42,146 nucleotides of DNA from positions 1 to 42,146 of the IMG/VR virus record IMGVR_UViG_3300024346_000158. One strand, written 5' to 3'. Made by a program: the position numbers and the translations under genes. This document shows, piece after piece, positions 1-6,849 of this stretch (position 1 is the stretch's first letter; each line of letters starts with the position of its first letter). Below the pieces are notes generated by a model. That model worked only from the letters and a program-made list of their open reading frames with translations. It did not search any database and was not told the origin of the DNA. This DNA comes from a virus.

Positions 1-113
1 AGTTGAATCGCTAACTGTTTTGCACCATAAAGGTCACAAGCTTCAGTCTTCTTTATTTCAACTCTCTTATTGTTATAGAAAGCAATCCATCCTGCAAACG
101 TTTCGTTATTCAT
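1..113 (-). CDS. Partial small phage protein (N-terminal 37 residues)
   Basis: The leftward gene starts with ATG at 113 and runs off the left edge of the window. Its start overlaps the stop of the upstream gene by one base (TAATG), and a strong GGAGGTGA ribosome binding site sits just upstream. The visible protein begins MNNETFAGWIAFYNNKRVEI and is rich in charged residues. I do not recognise a family. The overlap and the ribosome binding site make it a real gene, although its length is unknown. Confidence 0.7.
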   Translation of the reverse strand, partial: MNNETFAGWIAFYNNKRVEIKKTEACDLYGAKQLAIQ

Positions 114-274
114 TACTTCACCTCCACATTGTCGACCCAAGCAACATCACGCTCAAGGTTGTTCATTCGGTAGTTCAGGGCAGCAACAAGACTGTCGAAC
201 TTCATATCATTGATCAACTGATCGTTGACAACATTGCGTAGAACATAGTAGTAGTCAGGTTTTGCGTTCATCAT
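113..274 (-). CDS. Small hypothetical phage protein, 53 aa
   Basis: The frame opens with two ATG codons (274 and 271) behind a GAGAGAGAAG ribosome binding site and closes with TAA, which overlaps the next leftward start. The protein begins MMNAKPDYYYVLRNVVNDQL and has no Cys and no membrane segment. A good sigma70-type promoter lies directly upstream (306-333), so this is the first gene of a leftward early operon. The function is unknown. Confidence 0.75.
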   Translation of the reverse strand: MMNAKPDYYYVLRNVVNDQLINDMKFDSLVAALNYRMNNLERDVAWVDNVEVK

Positions 275-305
275 AATAACTTCTCTCTCTGTCTAATGAG
301 GTACT

Positions 306-333
306 ATTATAACATATATGAAGATATTGTCAA
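306..333 (-). promoter_or_regulatory. Leftward sigma70-type early promoter, extended -10
   Basis: On the minus strand TTGACA (333-328) is followed by 16 bases and TATAAT (311-306). TG stands one base before the -10, making it an extended -10 promoter. It reads toward the gene starting at 274 and is back to back with the rightward promoter at 399. Confidence 0.8.
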
Positions 334-398
334 TGGCTTCATTAGACTATTTGGTTATAAACTCGATGGTGTTATGCTATTTTGTTCTATTAATATTG

Positions 399-427
399 TT
401 GACATTTGTTTCTAAAAGAAGTATAAT
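399..427 (+). promoter_or_regulatory. Rightward sigma70-type early promoter, class A leader
   Basis: TTGACA (399-404), a 17-base spacer and TATAAT (422-427) form a consensus promoter. The leader that follows carries TGTACAAATTGAG (431-443) and then GAGAGAGAA. The same leader recurs at 21046 and 21640, which defines a family of early promoters in this phage. Confidence 0.85.
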
Positions 428-459
428 AGCTGTACAAATTGAGTTGAGAGAGAATTATT

Positions 460-663
460 ATGATTGAAGTTGGTGATGTTGTCTATTGTAACTGGGGTGC
501 GATGCATCCGACCGAAGAACTTGCTGTTCTCAAGATCGACGGTGATCGTATGTGGTGTGAAGGTGGGTTTACTATGTTACTTGCCGACTTGCGTGATATG
601 AATGAGAACTACCGCAGTCCTATCGGTGTCTACAAAATAGATACTAACAATGTATATGCTTGA
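460..663 (+). CDS. Hypothetical early protein, 67 aa
   Basis: This is the first gene after the consensus promoter at 399, with GAGAGAGAA as its ribosome binding site. The protein starts MIEVGDVVYCNWGAMHPTEE and looks like a small beta-rich domain: V-G-D-V-V-Y near the start, then alternating hydrophobic strands. There are two cysteines (about residues 10 and 33) and no clear metal motif. The function is unknown; it is a typical small early T4-like gene. Confidence 0.75.
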   Translation: MIEVGDVVYCNWGAMHPTEELAVLKIDGDRMWCEGGFTMLLADLRDMNENYRSPIGVYKIDTNNVYA

Positions 664-672
664 GGAATCATA

Positions 673-822
673 ATGTACGTAATGAATCTTGAATGGATTG
701 ACAGCTTAGGTGAGAGACACATTGTGTGGAACGTGGCCAATCCCGAAAAAATGAAGCGTGACCTCATTGCCCTCAATGTTCCGGAAGAGAACATCGAAAT
801 ATACGAGAAAGATGTTTCTTAA
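673..822 (+). CDS. Small hypothetical protein, 49 aa
   Basis: ATG at 673 lies nine bases after the previous stop, with GAGGAATC as the ribosome binding site. The 49-residue product starts MYVMNLEWIDSLGERHIVWN and ends in an acidic tail. It appears cotranscribed with the genes on either side. No family is recognised. Confidence 0.65.
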   Translation: MYVMNLEWIDSLGERHIVWNVANPEKMKRDLIALNVPEENIEIYEKDVS

Positions 823-848
823 TTTAATATTCTAATGGAGAATAAAAT

Positions 849-1076
849 ATGTCTATGACGATAGAGCTAGATAGTGACCAGACCGATGAGATAATTCGAA
901 CGGAAATGCGATTTATGATTGAATGTTTCGAACGCGACTTGGAAGAACGTAGGCAGGGTAAGGGTATGGGTATCTTTGACTCAGACCCTGAACAGGATGT
1001 TATGTACATCATCAAACAGATAGAAGCATTCAAGTTGGTGTTGGATTGGTGTGGTGGTGACGTACACCCCGAATAA
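849..1076 (+). CDS. Hypothetical acidic protein, 75 aa
   Basis: ATG at 849 follows TGGAGAA. The protein is helical and acidic (many E, D and R residues in the first 40) and ends in WCGGDVHPE. No domain is recognised. It is the last gene of the 460-1076 early unit; a new promoter follows at 1102. Confidence 0.7.
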   Translation: MSMTIELDSDQTDEIIRTEMRFMIECFERDLEERRQGKGMGIFDSDPEQDVMYIIKQIEAFKLVLDWCGGDVHPE

Positions 1077-1083
1077 ATTTCAT

Positions 1084-1131
1084 TTATTTTTGAAATAAGT
1101 ATTGACAAGTAATGGAAACATGTGTTATACT
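1084..1131 (+). promoter_or_regulatory. Early promoter with upstream inverted repeat
   Basis: TTGACA (1102-1107), 18 bases and TATACT (1126-1131) with an extended TG make a promoter for the DUF932 gene. Three bases before the -35 box is the inverted repeat TTATTT-ttg-AAATAA (1084-1098). The same repeat at the same distance precedes the promoter at 8312, which suggests a shared operator or an upstream activating element. Confidence 0.75.
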
Positions 1132-1174
1132 AGCGGTATAAATTAAATTGTTAACTAAAAGAGAGAACTTTATT

Positions 1175-2125
1175 ATGAACAATCCTATCCTTCAAATCGA
1201 AACTTCTGCTACTGTTGGTAAATGCCCTTGGGGTATCGGTACCGAGGTATCCAACGACCTAACTCCTATCCAGATGATGCAGAAAGCAGGCGTCGACTGG
1301 ACAGTTGAGAAAATCCCTTCATTCGTACACCATAACGGTGAGCAAATTGCCACTGGTATGGAGGCACTCGTCCGCTCTACTGACTCTAAAGTACTGACTC
1401 AAGTCGGTGGTAACTGGAATCCAGTTCAAAACGAACAGGCATTCGAATTCTTCAATGATTACTGCTCTGCCGGTGATATGGAAATGAGTTCTGCGGGTTC
1501 TTTGAAAGATGGTAAGATGGTCTACGCATTGGCCAAGGTCAAAGAGTCGTTCGATATCCTTGGTGGTGACCAAGTTGATTCCTACCTTCTATTCTCTAAC
1601 CCACATGAGTACGGTAAGTCAATTGACATTCGATTCACTCCGGTTCGAGTAACCTGTATGAACAGTCTTGCTCTTGCTCTAAATCGTACTTCGGTAAACT
1701 CAACCAAGATTAATCACCGTAAGGCATTCGATGCTGAACAGGTTAAAGTCACTATGGGTCTTGCCCACGAGAAGTTTGACCAATACAAAGTAATGGCAGA
1801 GTTGTTATCAAAACGACAGTTCACTGCTGCTACTCTGATTCAGTACTATAACTCTCTATTCCCTTCACAGTCTCCTGCTGCTGAAGTTAAGACTTACAAT
1901 GACCTTGCTCCAAATGCGAAGAAGGCGTTTGAGTTGTTAGAAACCCAGCCAGGCGCTGAGTACGGTCGTGGTTCATGGTGGCAGGCATTCAACTCTGTTA
2001 CCTACTTAACTGACCACCAGTTGGGTCGTACTGCCGATGGTCGAATGACTTCTGCGTGGTTCGGTGCTAACCAAGTCAAGAAAAAGAGAGCTGCTGAACT
2101 TGCTGTTGAAATGGCGGCGGCATAA
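1175..2125 (+). CDS. DUF932 phage/plasmid-like protein, 316 aa
   Basis: The protein matches the DUF932 (TIGR03299, phage/plasmid-like) family. It has the N-terminal LTPIQMMQKAGVDWTVEK block, then VGGNWNPVQNEQAFEFFNDY, then a glycine-rich GSLKDGKMVYALAKV segment, and RFTPVRVTCMNSLALAL in the middle. The family is widespread on plasmids and phages, but its biochemical role is not established. I chose ATG 1175 over a TTG nine codons upstream because GAGAGAAC lies at the right distance. The gene has its own promoter (1102-1131), so it is probably made in quantity early in infection. The next gene overlaps by one base (TAATG). Confidence 0.85.
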   Translation: MNNPILQIETSATVGKCPWGIGTEVSNDLTPIQMMQKAGVDWTVEKIPSFVHHNGEQIATGMEALVRSTDSKVLTQVGGNWNPVQNEQAFEFFNDYCSAGDMEMSSAGSLKDGKMVYALAKVKESFDILGGDQVDSYLLFSNPHEYGKSIDIRFTPVRVTCMNSLALALNRTSVNSTKINHRKAFDAEQVKVTMGLAHEKFDQYKVMAELLSKRQFTAATLIQYYNSLFPSQSPAAEVKTYNDLAPNAKKAFELLETQPGAEYGRGSWWQAFNSVTYLTDHQLGRTADGRMTSAWFGANQVKKKRAAELAVEMAAA

Positions 2126-2505
2126 TGAACTTGATACGCAATGCAATTCAAACTCCCGATGGTACGATTCTCGAATCGTATCACCGGCATGACCATAAAA
2201 CTCATATCGACGCAAACGGTAAAGAATATATGATTGATGGTGGATTATCTTATATCCGAACTTCGGTACACGACGATCAGTTATCTTTGGCACTCTACGA
2301 TGATGAAGCCCATGAAGTACAACGAAATTTAATTAAGTGGGGTTCTTATGGTATCAATGGCGATCAACCCATACACTTCGAAACTGTCGCAAAAATGGAT
2401 ACTGATCATATTAAAAACGTATTGGAACACTGTAAAAATGTTGCACCGGCGATTCGTCAGTGTATGGCTGAAGAACTCCGCCGTCGACTTTCGGAGAACA
2501 AATAA
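2125..2505 (+). CDS. Conserved T4-like phage protein, 126 aa
   Basis: The start overlaps the DUF932 stop (TAATG) and the stop overlaps the next start, so translation is coupled on both sides. The N-terminus (IRNAIQTPDGTILESYHRHD, then DANGKEYMIDGG) is a pattern I recognise from conserved hypothetical proteins of many T4-like phages. It is His-rich near the start (H21, H23, H27). The C-terminus is a basic helix ending RRRLSENK. The function is unknown. Confidence 0.75.
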   Translation: MNLIRNAIQTPDGTILESYHRHDHKTHIDANGKEYMIDGGLSYIRTSVHDDQLSLALYDDEAHEVQRNLIKWGSYGINGDQPIHFETVAKMDTDHIKNVLEHCKNVAPAIRQCMAEELRRRLSENK

Positions 2506-2969
2506 TGAATGGTTTTAGAAAATTACAAAAGAGATTGTCCGAAGAAGGTTGGTATGTGGGATGGAACTTGCCCTGCTGTCAGAGTTGTGCATGGGCGGAA
2601 CTTCCTGATGAGTTTGAGGACGGCACTGAAATCGACTTTCACAAAGTGTTGTTCAATCACAGTCAAGATTGTGAAGTAGATCATGACTATGAAGACTGTG
2701 AAGAATGCCAAGGAGAGGGTTGCGATACCTGTGAGGGCGAAGGATGTATCATGACACTTCTCGAAGAAGGCCAGTTTGATGAGAGTGTGTCTGGTTTTAT
2801 CTGTCACACACCTGAGCAACAAGACGACAGCACGTTCTGCTTTTCTGGTAGTAAGGAAGGCGTAAAGAATCTAAAAGCAATCATTCCCATTATTGAGGAG
2901 TGTGGTTGCACAATAAACTGGAATAAGAAAGGCGACAGTCGTCCAACTATTAGTTGGGCACAGAAATGA
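2505..2969 (+). CDS. Cys-rich protein with DnaJ-type zinc motif, 154 aa
   Basis: The protein opens with an amphipathic helix and CCQSCAW (about residues 24-29), resembling the start of DUF6891-type proteins (moderate confidence). Residues 64-80 contain CEECQGEGCDTCEGEG, which matches the CxxCxGxG repeats of the DnaJ zinc-binding domain. The rest is acidic, and the last 25 residues are W and K rich. Function is unknown; zinc binding is an inference from the motif. It is translationally coupled to both neighbours (TAATG, ATGA). Confidence 0.75.
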   Translation: MNGFRKLQKRLSEEGWYVGWNLPCCQSCAWAELPDEFEDGTEIDFHKVLFNHSQDCEVDHDYEDCEECQGEGCDTCEGEGCIMTLLEEGQFDESVSGFICHTPEQQDDSTFCFSGSKEGVKNLKAIIPIIEECGCTINWNKKGDSRPTISWAQK

Positions 2970-3169
2970 AAATATTTTTCGTAGACGCTTGGGACATCGA
3001 TGCTGATCGGTTATCTCAACGATTTGTTCTTCGGAGTCCGAGTTTTGAAGAAGCTCGAAAGAAGGCACTTGAATGTTCTTCTTATGAAATTGACTATTTG
3101 GTACGTGGGGAAGTCCAATCGTTCATTGCCAACCACTTCCCTAACCTAGAGGATATTAATGATGTTTGA
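2966..3169 (+). CDS. Hypothetical protein, 67 aa
   Basis: The ATG at 2966 overlaps the previous stop in ATGA, which is preferred over a frame-open ATG four codons upstream. The product begins MKIFFVDAWDIDADRLSQRF and contains a helix with FEEARKKALECSSYEID. The family is unknown. Confidence 0.7.
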   Translation: MKIFFVDAWDIDADRLSQRFVLRSPSFEEARKKALECSSYEIDYLVRGEVQSFIANHFPNLEDINDV

Positions 3170-3323
3170 TGTATTATGTTTTGTGTTATCCGCAGCGCTT
3201 ATAATTTTATCTGGGTGGGGAGTTATAATATCCAACGAAATTATAGAGGAACGTAGAGAAAATCGCCGCAACGGTACACACGATTACTACGGTAATAAAA
3301 TTGATGATGGGGACGACCGATGA
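3159..3323 (+). CDS. Small single-span membrane protein, 54 aa
   Basis: The gene overlaps both neighbours (11 bases upstream, ATGA downstream). Residues 2-27 form one hydrophobic segment (FDVLCFVLSAALIILSGWGV), followed by a charged tail with EERRENRRNG and an acidic end. It is probably an inner-membrane protein with its tail in the cytoplasm. No family is recognised. Confidence 0.7.
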   Translation: MMFDVLCFVLSAALIILSGWGVIISNEIIEERRENRRNGTHDYYGNKIDDGDDR

Positions 3324-3526
3324 ATATTGAGCTCGATCAGTTTGTCGATCAAATTGTGGTGGATTCACTCAGTCAGTGGTTGGACTGGGTTCGCGAAGAG
3401 TTGTCGAGTTACGATACAGTGGTGTCTAAAAATGTCGATGAGACCGAACACGAAAAGGAGGAACTGCGCAAGGACATTTACGCACTCGAACGCGTTCTAT
3501 CTTATTACCGCCCACGGGCGGCATAA
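3320..3526 (+). CDS. Hypothetical helical protein, 68 aa
   Basis: The start overlaps the previous stop (ATGA). The product is almost all helix, with LSQWLDWVREELSSYD and then a charged coil ending YYRPRAA. It has no cysteine. The function is unknown; it lies in the same coupled operon as 2125-4998. Confidence 0.7.
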   Translation: MNIELDQFVDQIVVDSLSQWLDWVREELSSYDTVVSKNVDETEHEKEELRKDIYALERVLSYYRPRAA

Positions 3527-3527
3527 G

Positions 3528-3710
3528 ATGCCGACATACAGTTATAAATGCAAGGAATGTGAACACCAATTCGACGTATGGCAAAGTATGTCGGACGATA
3601 AATTGACCGACTGTCCGGAGTGTGCGAAGAAATCTCTTGAGAAGGTAATTACAGCGACCGGTGGATTCCATCTAAAAGGTAATGGTTGGTTTAACACTGG
3701 AGGATATTGA
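3528..3710 (+). CDS. FmdB-type zinc ribbon protein, 60 aa
   Basis: The sequence MPTYSYKCKECEHQFDVWQS, followed by CPEC and GGFHLKGNGW, is the standard layout of the FmdB/CxxC-CxxC regulatory zinc-ribbon family. C8, C11, C34 and C37 should bind one zinc. Members are small DNA-binding or regulatory proteins found in bacteria and many phages, and their targets are mostly unknown. ATG 3528 follows the upstream stop by one base. Confidence 0.9.
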   Translation: MPTYSYKCKECEHQFDVWQSMSDDKLTDCPECAKKSLEKVITATGGFHLKGNGWFNTGGY

Positions 3711-3712
3711 TT

Positions 3713-4147
3713 ATGGCGTACGCGAGAAAAACCTGTTATACTTGTGGTATGAGCAAACCAAGTAATTACATGCAACAACGTGTAATGAAAACAAGTACTG
3801 GTCAAAGTCAAGATGAATTGACTTTCGGAACTTGGTTTGGTCTTTGGTTCGGAATTAAAGTCTCTAGAACGAGAATCAAACGAAGATTTTTCGCGAACAA
3901 TCGCCGTGGCTATAAACGCAAATCTCCTCGATGGGTATGTTCTGACAACCAATGTAACACCACTATTAATGGGGAATATCTAGGTAATAGTAATGGGGTT
4001 TCTGGAGAAGGATTCTTCGGTCGAATCGTCGATTCTGTTCTTGGATTCTTCAAACAGTCCTTCCTTGTAATTAGTTCTTTCATAATTGCTATGGCCATTT
4101 GGATTGTCTTCGGGTACTTCTTTATATTTGCACTATCTTTAACTTGA
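3713..4147 (+). CDS. Membrane protein with N-terminal CxxC, 144 aa
   Basis: The N-terminus has CYTC (residues 8-11) and a second pair, CSDNQC (about 76-81), so a small zinc ribbon may form. The middle is basic (RIKRRFF, RRGYKRK). Residues 113-143 form a hydrophobic segment, probably one or two membrane helices. ATG 3713 is chosen over the TTG at 3707 because GGAGG fits its spacing. The function is unknown. Confidence 0.7.
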   Translation: MAYARKTCYTCGMSKPSNYMQQRVMKTSTGQSQDELTFGTWFGLWFGIKVSRTRIKRRFFANNRRGYKRKSPRWVCSDNQCNTTINGEYLGNSNGVSGEGFFGRIVDSVLGFFKQSFLVISSFIIAMAIWIVFGYFFIFALSLT

Positions 4148-4156
4148 GTATTGATT

Positions 4157-4480
4157 ATGAATAACGATTACTATCCCGACAATTGGGTCGTTTTGAAAAT
4201 AGAGAAGGGCCATACTCCCACAATATATAAAGTACTAGCCGGATGGAGTGGTGGATATACCACCGCCGACAGTTGGCGAATGAACTCGGGAATTGTCAGG
4301 TCAGAAAGGAAAGGCGATTACTGGCAATTTTATGGACGTTCCGGAAGTTGTTATGTATGTCACAAAACTCAGTATCAACTCAGAATGAACAGTGCTGGCA
4401 TATATAATGAACTGAAAAAACAGTTCGGGGATATGGTAGAGATCCTGCCTGAAGATACAGATTGGGAGAGTTTAGTATGA
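4157..4480 (+). CDS. Conserved phage hypothetical protein, 107 aa
   Basis: ATG 4157 follows a short gap after the previous stop; the stop overlaps the next start (ATGA). The protein begins MNNDYYPDNWVVLKIEKG. It contains YKVLAGWSGGYTTADSWRMNSG and a YCH-rich segment (GSCYVCHKTQY, about 64-74). The pattern GWSGGY..SWRxNSG is familiar from T4-like phage proteins of unknown role. Confidence 0.75.
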   Translation: MNNDYYPDNWVVLKIEKGHTPTIYKVLAGWSGGYTTADSWRMNSGIVRSERKGDYWQFYGRSGSCYVCHKTQYQLRMNSAGIYNELKKQFGDMVEILPEDTDWESLV

Positions 4481-4998
4481 AAGTATTTATAGGTGGTTTT
4501 CCAAAACATCGCTGGTATCATAACTGGTTGTTCGAGAAGTTTGGCTATGAGAATAAACAAAAGGTCTACGTCAAGATTGATAAATATGATACGTGGAATA
4601 TGGATACTACTCTAGCACATATAGTTATTCCAATGCTCAAGCAGTTACGAGACGAGAAAAATGGAAACCCGATCGTAGATATGGAAGACCGCCCTGACCA
4701 TTTGATTGGAACTATTCCGAAAGTTTACAATGTTGACGAGTTTCACCTTGAAGCATGGGACTGGGTACTTGGAGAAATGATCTTTGCATTTGAATCAAAA
4801 CATGATAACTGGGAAGAACAGTTTCAATCTGGTGAGCACGATATTGACTGGACACCAAGAGAAGATGGTATGACCGAGTTGGTCAATGGCCCGAACCACA
4901 CATTTGAAGTGGATCTAGAAGGCTTGGAGGCTTATCAAAAACGCATTAATAACGGCTTTCGATTATTCGGAAAGTACTACGAAGGATTATGGGACTAA
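4477..4998 (+). CDS. Widespread phage protein of unknown function, 173 aa
   Basis: The protein contains KYDTWNMDTTLAHIVIPMLK (residues 37-56) and WDWVLGEMIFAFES in the middle. These are the signature segments of a family common to T4-like and other phages, for which no function is known. The start at 4477 overlaps the previous stop (ATGA), so it is preferred over an upstream ATG at 4462. The length is usual for the family. Confidence 0.8.
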   Translation: MKVFIGGFPKHRWYHNWLFEKFGYENKQKVYVKIDKYDTWNMDTTLAHIVIPMLKQLRDEKNGNPIVDMEDRPDHLIGTIPKVYNVDEFHLEAWDWVLGEMIFAFESKHDNWEEQFQSGEHDIDWTPREDGMTELVNGPNHTFEVDLEGLEAYQKRINNGFRLFGKYYEGLWD

Positions 4999-5001
4999 GG
5001 T

Positions 5002-5160
5002 ATGAGTAAGAGTAAGTTAGTTATAAGTTTCGATGACGGCATAACAAAGGTCATTCATGAACATGATGGTGAGGGGACTTGGAATGAACACATGCAAGCA
5101 ATGATCAATTTTCTTCGTGGTCTAGGGTACGACATTCCCAAAGCGGAAGACAGGGTATGA
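5002..5160 (+). CDS. Small hypothetical protein, 52 aa
   Basis: ATG 5002 follows the previous stop by three bases (AAGGT upstream) and the stop overlaps the next start (ATGA). The product begins MSKSKLVISFDDGITKVIHE and is helical toward the end. No family is recognised; the coupled spacing supports it as real. Confidence 0.65.
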   Translation: MSKSKLVISFDDGITKVIHEHDGEGTWNEHMQAMINFLRGLGYDIPKAEDRV

Positions 5161-5390
5161 ATGGATGTAATATATCAAAAGTAGTCATTGACGTTGAAGC
5201 AGCAAAGACGGAGGCTTCCATTCGACAGAAATTGATTGAAATGGGATGGACACCTCCTCTAAATGATGTGACTCGTGTTGAGGTTATTGATCATACTGGA
5301 CGTGCTTATACTCATTACCTGAAACCCGGCACAGAGGCGTCCATCAATATGCAAGATGATAATAGAACAATGAAGATCTTTATCCAATGA
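5157..5390 (+). CDS. Hypothetical protein, 77 aa
   Basis: The gene is coupled on both sides by ATGA overlaps. The sequence reads as a helix (AAKTEASIRQKLIEMGW), then two beta strands (RVEVIDHTGRAYTHY), then KIFIQ. No cysteine motif or membrane segment is present. The function is unknown. Confidence 0.7.
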   Translation: MNGCNISKVVIDVEAAKTEASIRQKLIEMGWTPPLNDVTRVEVIDHTGRAYTHYLKPGTEASINMQDDNRTMKIFIQ

Positions 5391-5626
5391 TGAAGACCGT
5401 TCTATTATTAATAATTTGCACGATAGTCTGGACAGTCGCAACTATTAAGATAGAAAATGAATATATAATAGTATTGGCAGAAAAAGATGCTGCTTTTAAT
5501 AAACAGAGAAATCTGGTCTACCAATATGAATCTGTTTTCCGTAGATTAGTACTAGATTGTCAAGACGGTCGAAACCTAATCATACAGAAGAAAATATATA
5601 AATGTTATTTGCTCAGTAAGGTATAA
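5387..5626 (+). CDS. Small protein with N-terminal membrane anchor, 79 aa
   Basis: Residues 4-21 (TVLLLIICTIVWTVATIK) form a membrane helix or an uncleaved signal. The remaining 55 residues are charged and helical, so the protein is probably an inner-membrane anchor with a periplasmic or cytoplasmic coil. The start overlaps the previous stop (ATGA). It could be an inhibitor or a spanin-like part, but nothing specific supports either. Confidence 0.7.
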   Translation: MMKTVLLLIICTIVWTVATIKIENEYIIVLAEKDAAFNKQRNLVYQYESVFRRLVLDCQDGRNLIIQKKIYKCYLLSKV

Positions 5627-5629
5627 ATT

Positions 5630-6064
5630 ATGGCACATATTACCCGTAAGGAAGTATTCGAAATATTTGCGGAATACAACAAAGCTACTGACCGTGATGG
5701 TCGACTAAATGTTTTGAAAAAGTATTCCGACCATATTGCTTTCTTAGATGTCCTACGCGGAACATTTGACGACTCCCTTGTCTTTAATCTGCCGGAAGGC
5801 AAACCCCCATACACAGAATCTTTACCGGAATCGGTACCTTCAACTTTGTTGAAAAAACATCGAGAGTTTGGGATATTCGTCAAAGGCACTAAAGGCGATC
5901 AACTACCCGCGTTTAAACGCGAAAACAAATTTATCCAACTTCTCGAATCGGTTCATCCCGAAGATGCGAAGTGTGTGTTAAAAATGGTGGCTAAAGAACC
6001 ACCTTGTCGTTACTTAACTAAAAAACTAGTACAGGAGGCATTTCCAAATCTAATCAAATCATGA
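5630..6064 (+). CDS. DUF6433-like phage protein, 144 aa
   Basis: The C-terminal half carries KRENKFIQLLESVHPEDAK (residues 99-117), CRYLTKKLVQEAFP (about 127-140) and an LPEGKPPY segment near 54. I recognise these from a conserved T4-like and cyanophage family (DUF6433 type). The function is unknown. The first 45 residues are helical. It is the last gene of the long coupled run from 1175. Confidence 0.75.
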   Translation: MAHITRKEVFEIFAEYNKATDRDGRLNVLKKYSDHIAFLDVLRGTFDDSLVFNLPEGKPPYTESLPESVPSTLLKKHREFGIFVKGTKGDQLPAFKRENKFIQLLESVHPEDAKCVLKMVAKEPPCRYLTKKLVQEAFPNLIKS

Positions 6065-6096
6065 TCTACAACTTAAACTAACTAAGGAATAATCAT

Positions 6097-6241
6097 ATGT
6101 CAAATTTAGAGAAGCAGTTGTGTGCCGCAGTGCGGCGAAGAAATTCATTATCAGAGCGGACGAGTTACCGAGGGGTACCAACCATCCAGAGTTATTTAAC
6201 TTACTGATAAGGAGGTGATGCATCTCTTCAAGAACGTATGA
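6097..6241 (+). pseudogene. Decayed small zinc-ribbon-like gene (frameshift plus stop)
   Basis: An ATG at 6097 with an AAGGA ribosome binding site opens a 36-codon frame that reads MSNLEKQLC and then turns into Arg-rich nonsense. In the +1 frame the sequence reads sensibly from about 6122: VPQCGEEIHYQSGRVTEGYQ, PSRVI, a TAA stop at 6197-6199, LTDKEVMHLFKNV and the final TGA (6239-6241). One frameshift near 6121-6130 and one nonsense change would therefore restore a protein of about 48 residues with a CxxCG-like start. The lesions could be real decay or sequencing errors. Alternatively, the 36-residue frame may itself be the product. Confidence 0.45.
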
Positions 6242-6289
6242 GTGAGATTCTTGTCGTATTGATTGATTAAAATATAGGATGATTGTATA

Positions 6290-6532
6290 ATGCCACAGTA
6301 TGATTTTAAAAACACCGAAACTGGGGAGACACAATGCGTGTTTCTCCAGATTTCACAATATGATGATTGGCGAAAAGACAATCCACTTTGGGAACGTTAC
6401 TACCCCATAGGTTCAGCGCCTAGTCTAGTATCCGGCACCAAGTCCGCTCTGAGAATTGCGGGTTCTGGTTGGCAGGAACATCTAAACACTATCAAAAAGA
6501 AGTCCGGTAAGGGCAACACCATCAATACTTAA
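6290..6532 (+). CDS. Conserved phage protein, 80 aa
   Basis: The product starts MPQYDFKNTETGETQCVFLQ, then ISQYDDWRKDNP, and ends with a basic tail. The PxYxFKNxxTGE opening is shared by many small T4-like phage proteins and recalls an FmdB-type fold without its cysteine pairs. AGGAT precedes the ATG. The function is unknown. Confidence 0.75.
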   Translation: MPQYDFKNTETGETQCVFLQISQYDDWRKDNPLWERYYPIGSAPSLVSGTKSALRIAGSGWQEHLNTIKKKSGKGNTINT

Positions 6533-6545
6533 TAATGGAAATATA

Positions 6546-6845
6546 ATGTTACTTAATGAATTAATTGAAAAGACCATAGACTGGCATCACGCCCGTAACT
6601 TAATTGACGGAGCGAATGACAAAGACCAATATATGAAACTCATACAAGAATGCGGTGAGTTATCCGACAGTATCTGCAAACAACAAGATATCAAAGACGA
6701 CATCGGCGACATTATGGTTGTGTTGATTAATATTGCCGAGAGAAATGGAGTTACCCTTGAAGAATGTTTGGCCGTGGCGTATGATGATATCAAAGACCGT
6801 AAAGGAAAAATGGTCGATGGTGTCTTCATTAAGGAAGAGAAGTAA
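6546..6845 (+). CDS. MazG-like nucleotide pyrophosphohydrolase, 99 aa
   Basis: The protein fits the all-alpha NTP pyrophosphatase (MazG-like) family. It has QECGELSD (E35, E38) and KDDIGDIMVVLINIAERNG (D52, D55), the two halves of the ExxE...(E/D)xxD metal site. Members hydrolyse NTPs or dNTPs to the monophosphate and pyrophosphate. Phage versions are thought to adjust nucleotide pools or (p)ppGpp. A second MazG-like gene is at 25956. The lysozyme gene follows four bases downstream. Confidence 0.85.
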   Translation: MLLNELIEKTIDWHHARNLIDGANDKDQYMKLIQECGELSDSICKQQDIKDDIGDIMVVLINIAERNGVTLEECLAVAYDDIKDRKGKMVDGVFIKEEK

Positions 6846-6849
6846 ACCG

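Noticed and set aside
20-241. A 73-codon rightward open frame at the left edge
   Set aside because: Two leftward genes with good ribosome binding sites, a TAATG overlap and a leftward promoter occupy the same DNA.
3327-3710. A longer frame reading into the zinc-ribbon gene
   Set aside because: The first 67 codons overlap a coupled gene in another frame and give Arg/Cys/Thr nonsense; the FmdB family start is ATG 3528.
6286-6291. TATAAT box just before 6290
   Set aside because: It overlaps the start codon of that gene (tataATG) and the -35 match is poor, so it is more likely an AT-rich start region than a promoter.
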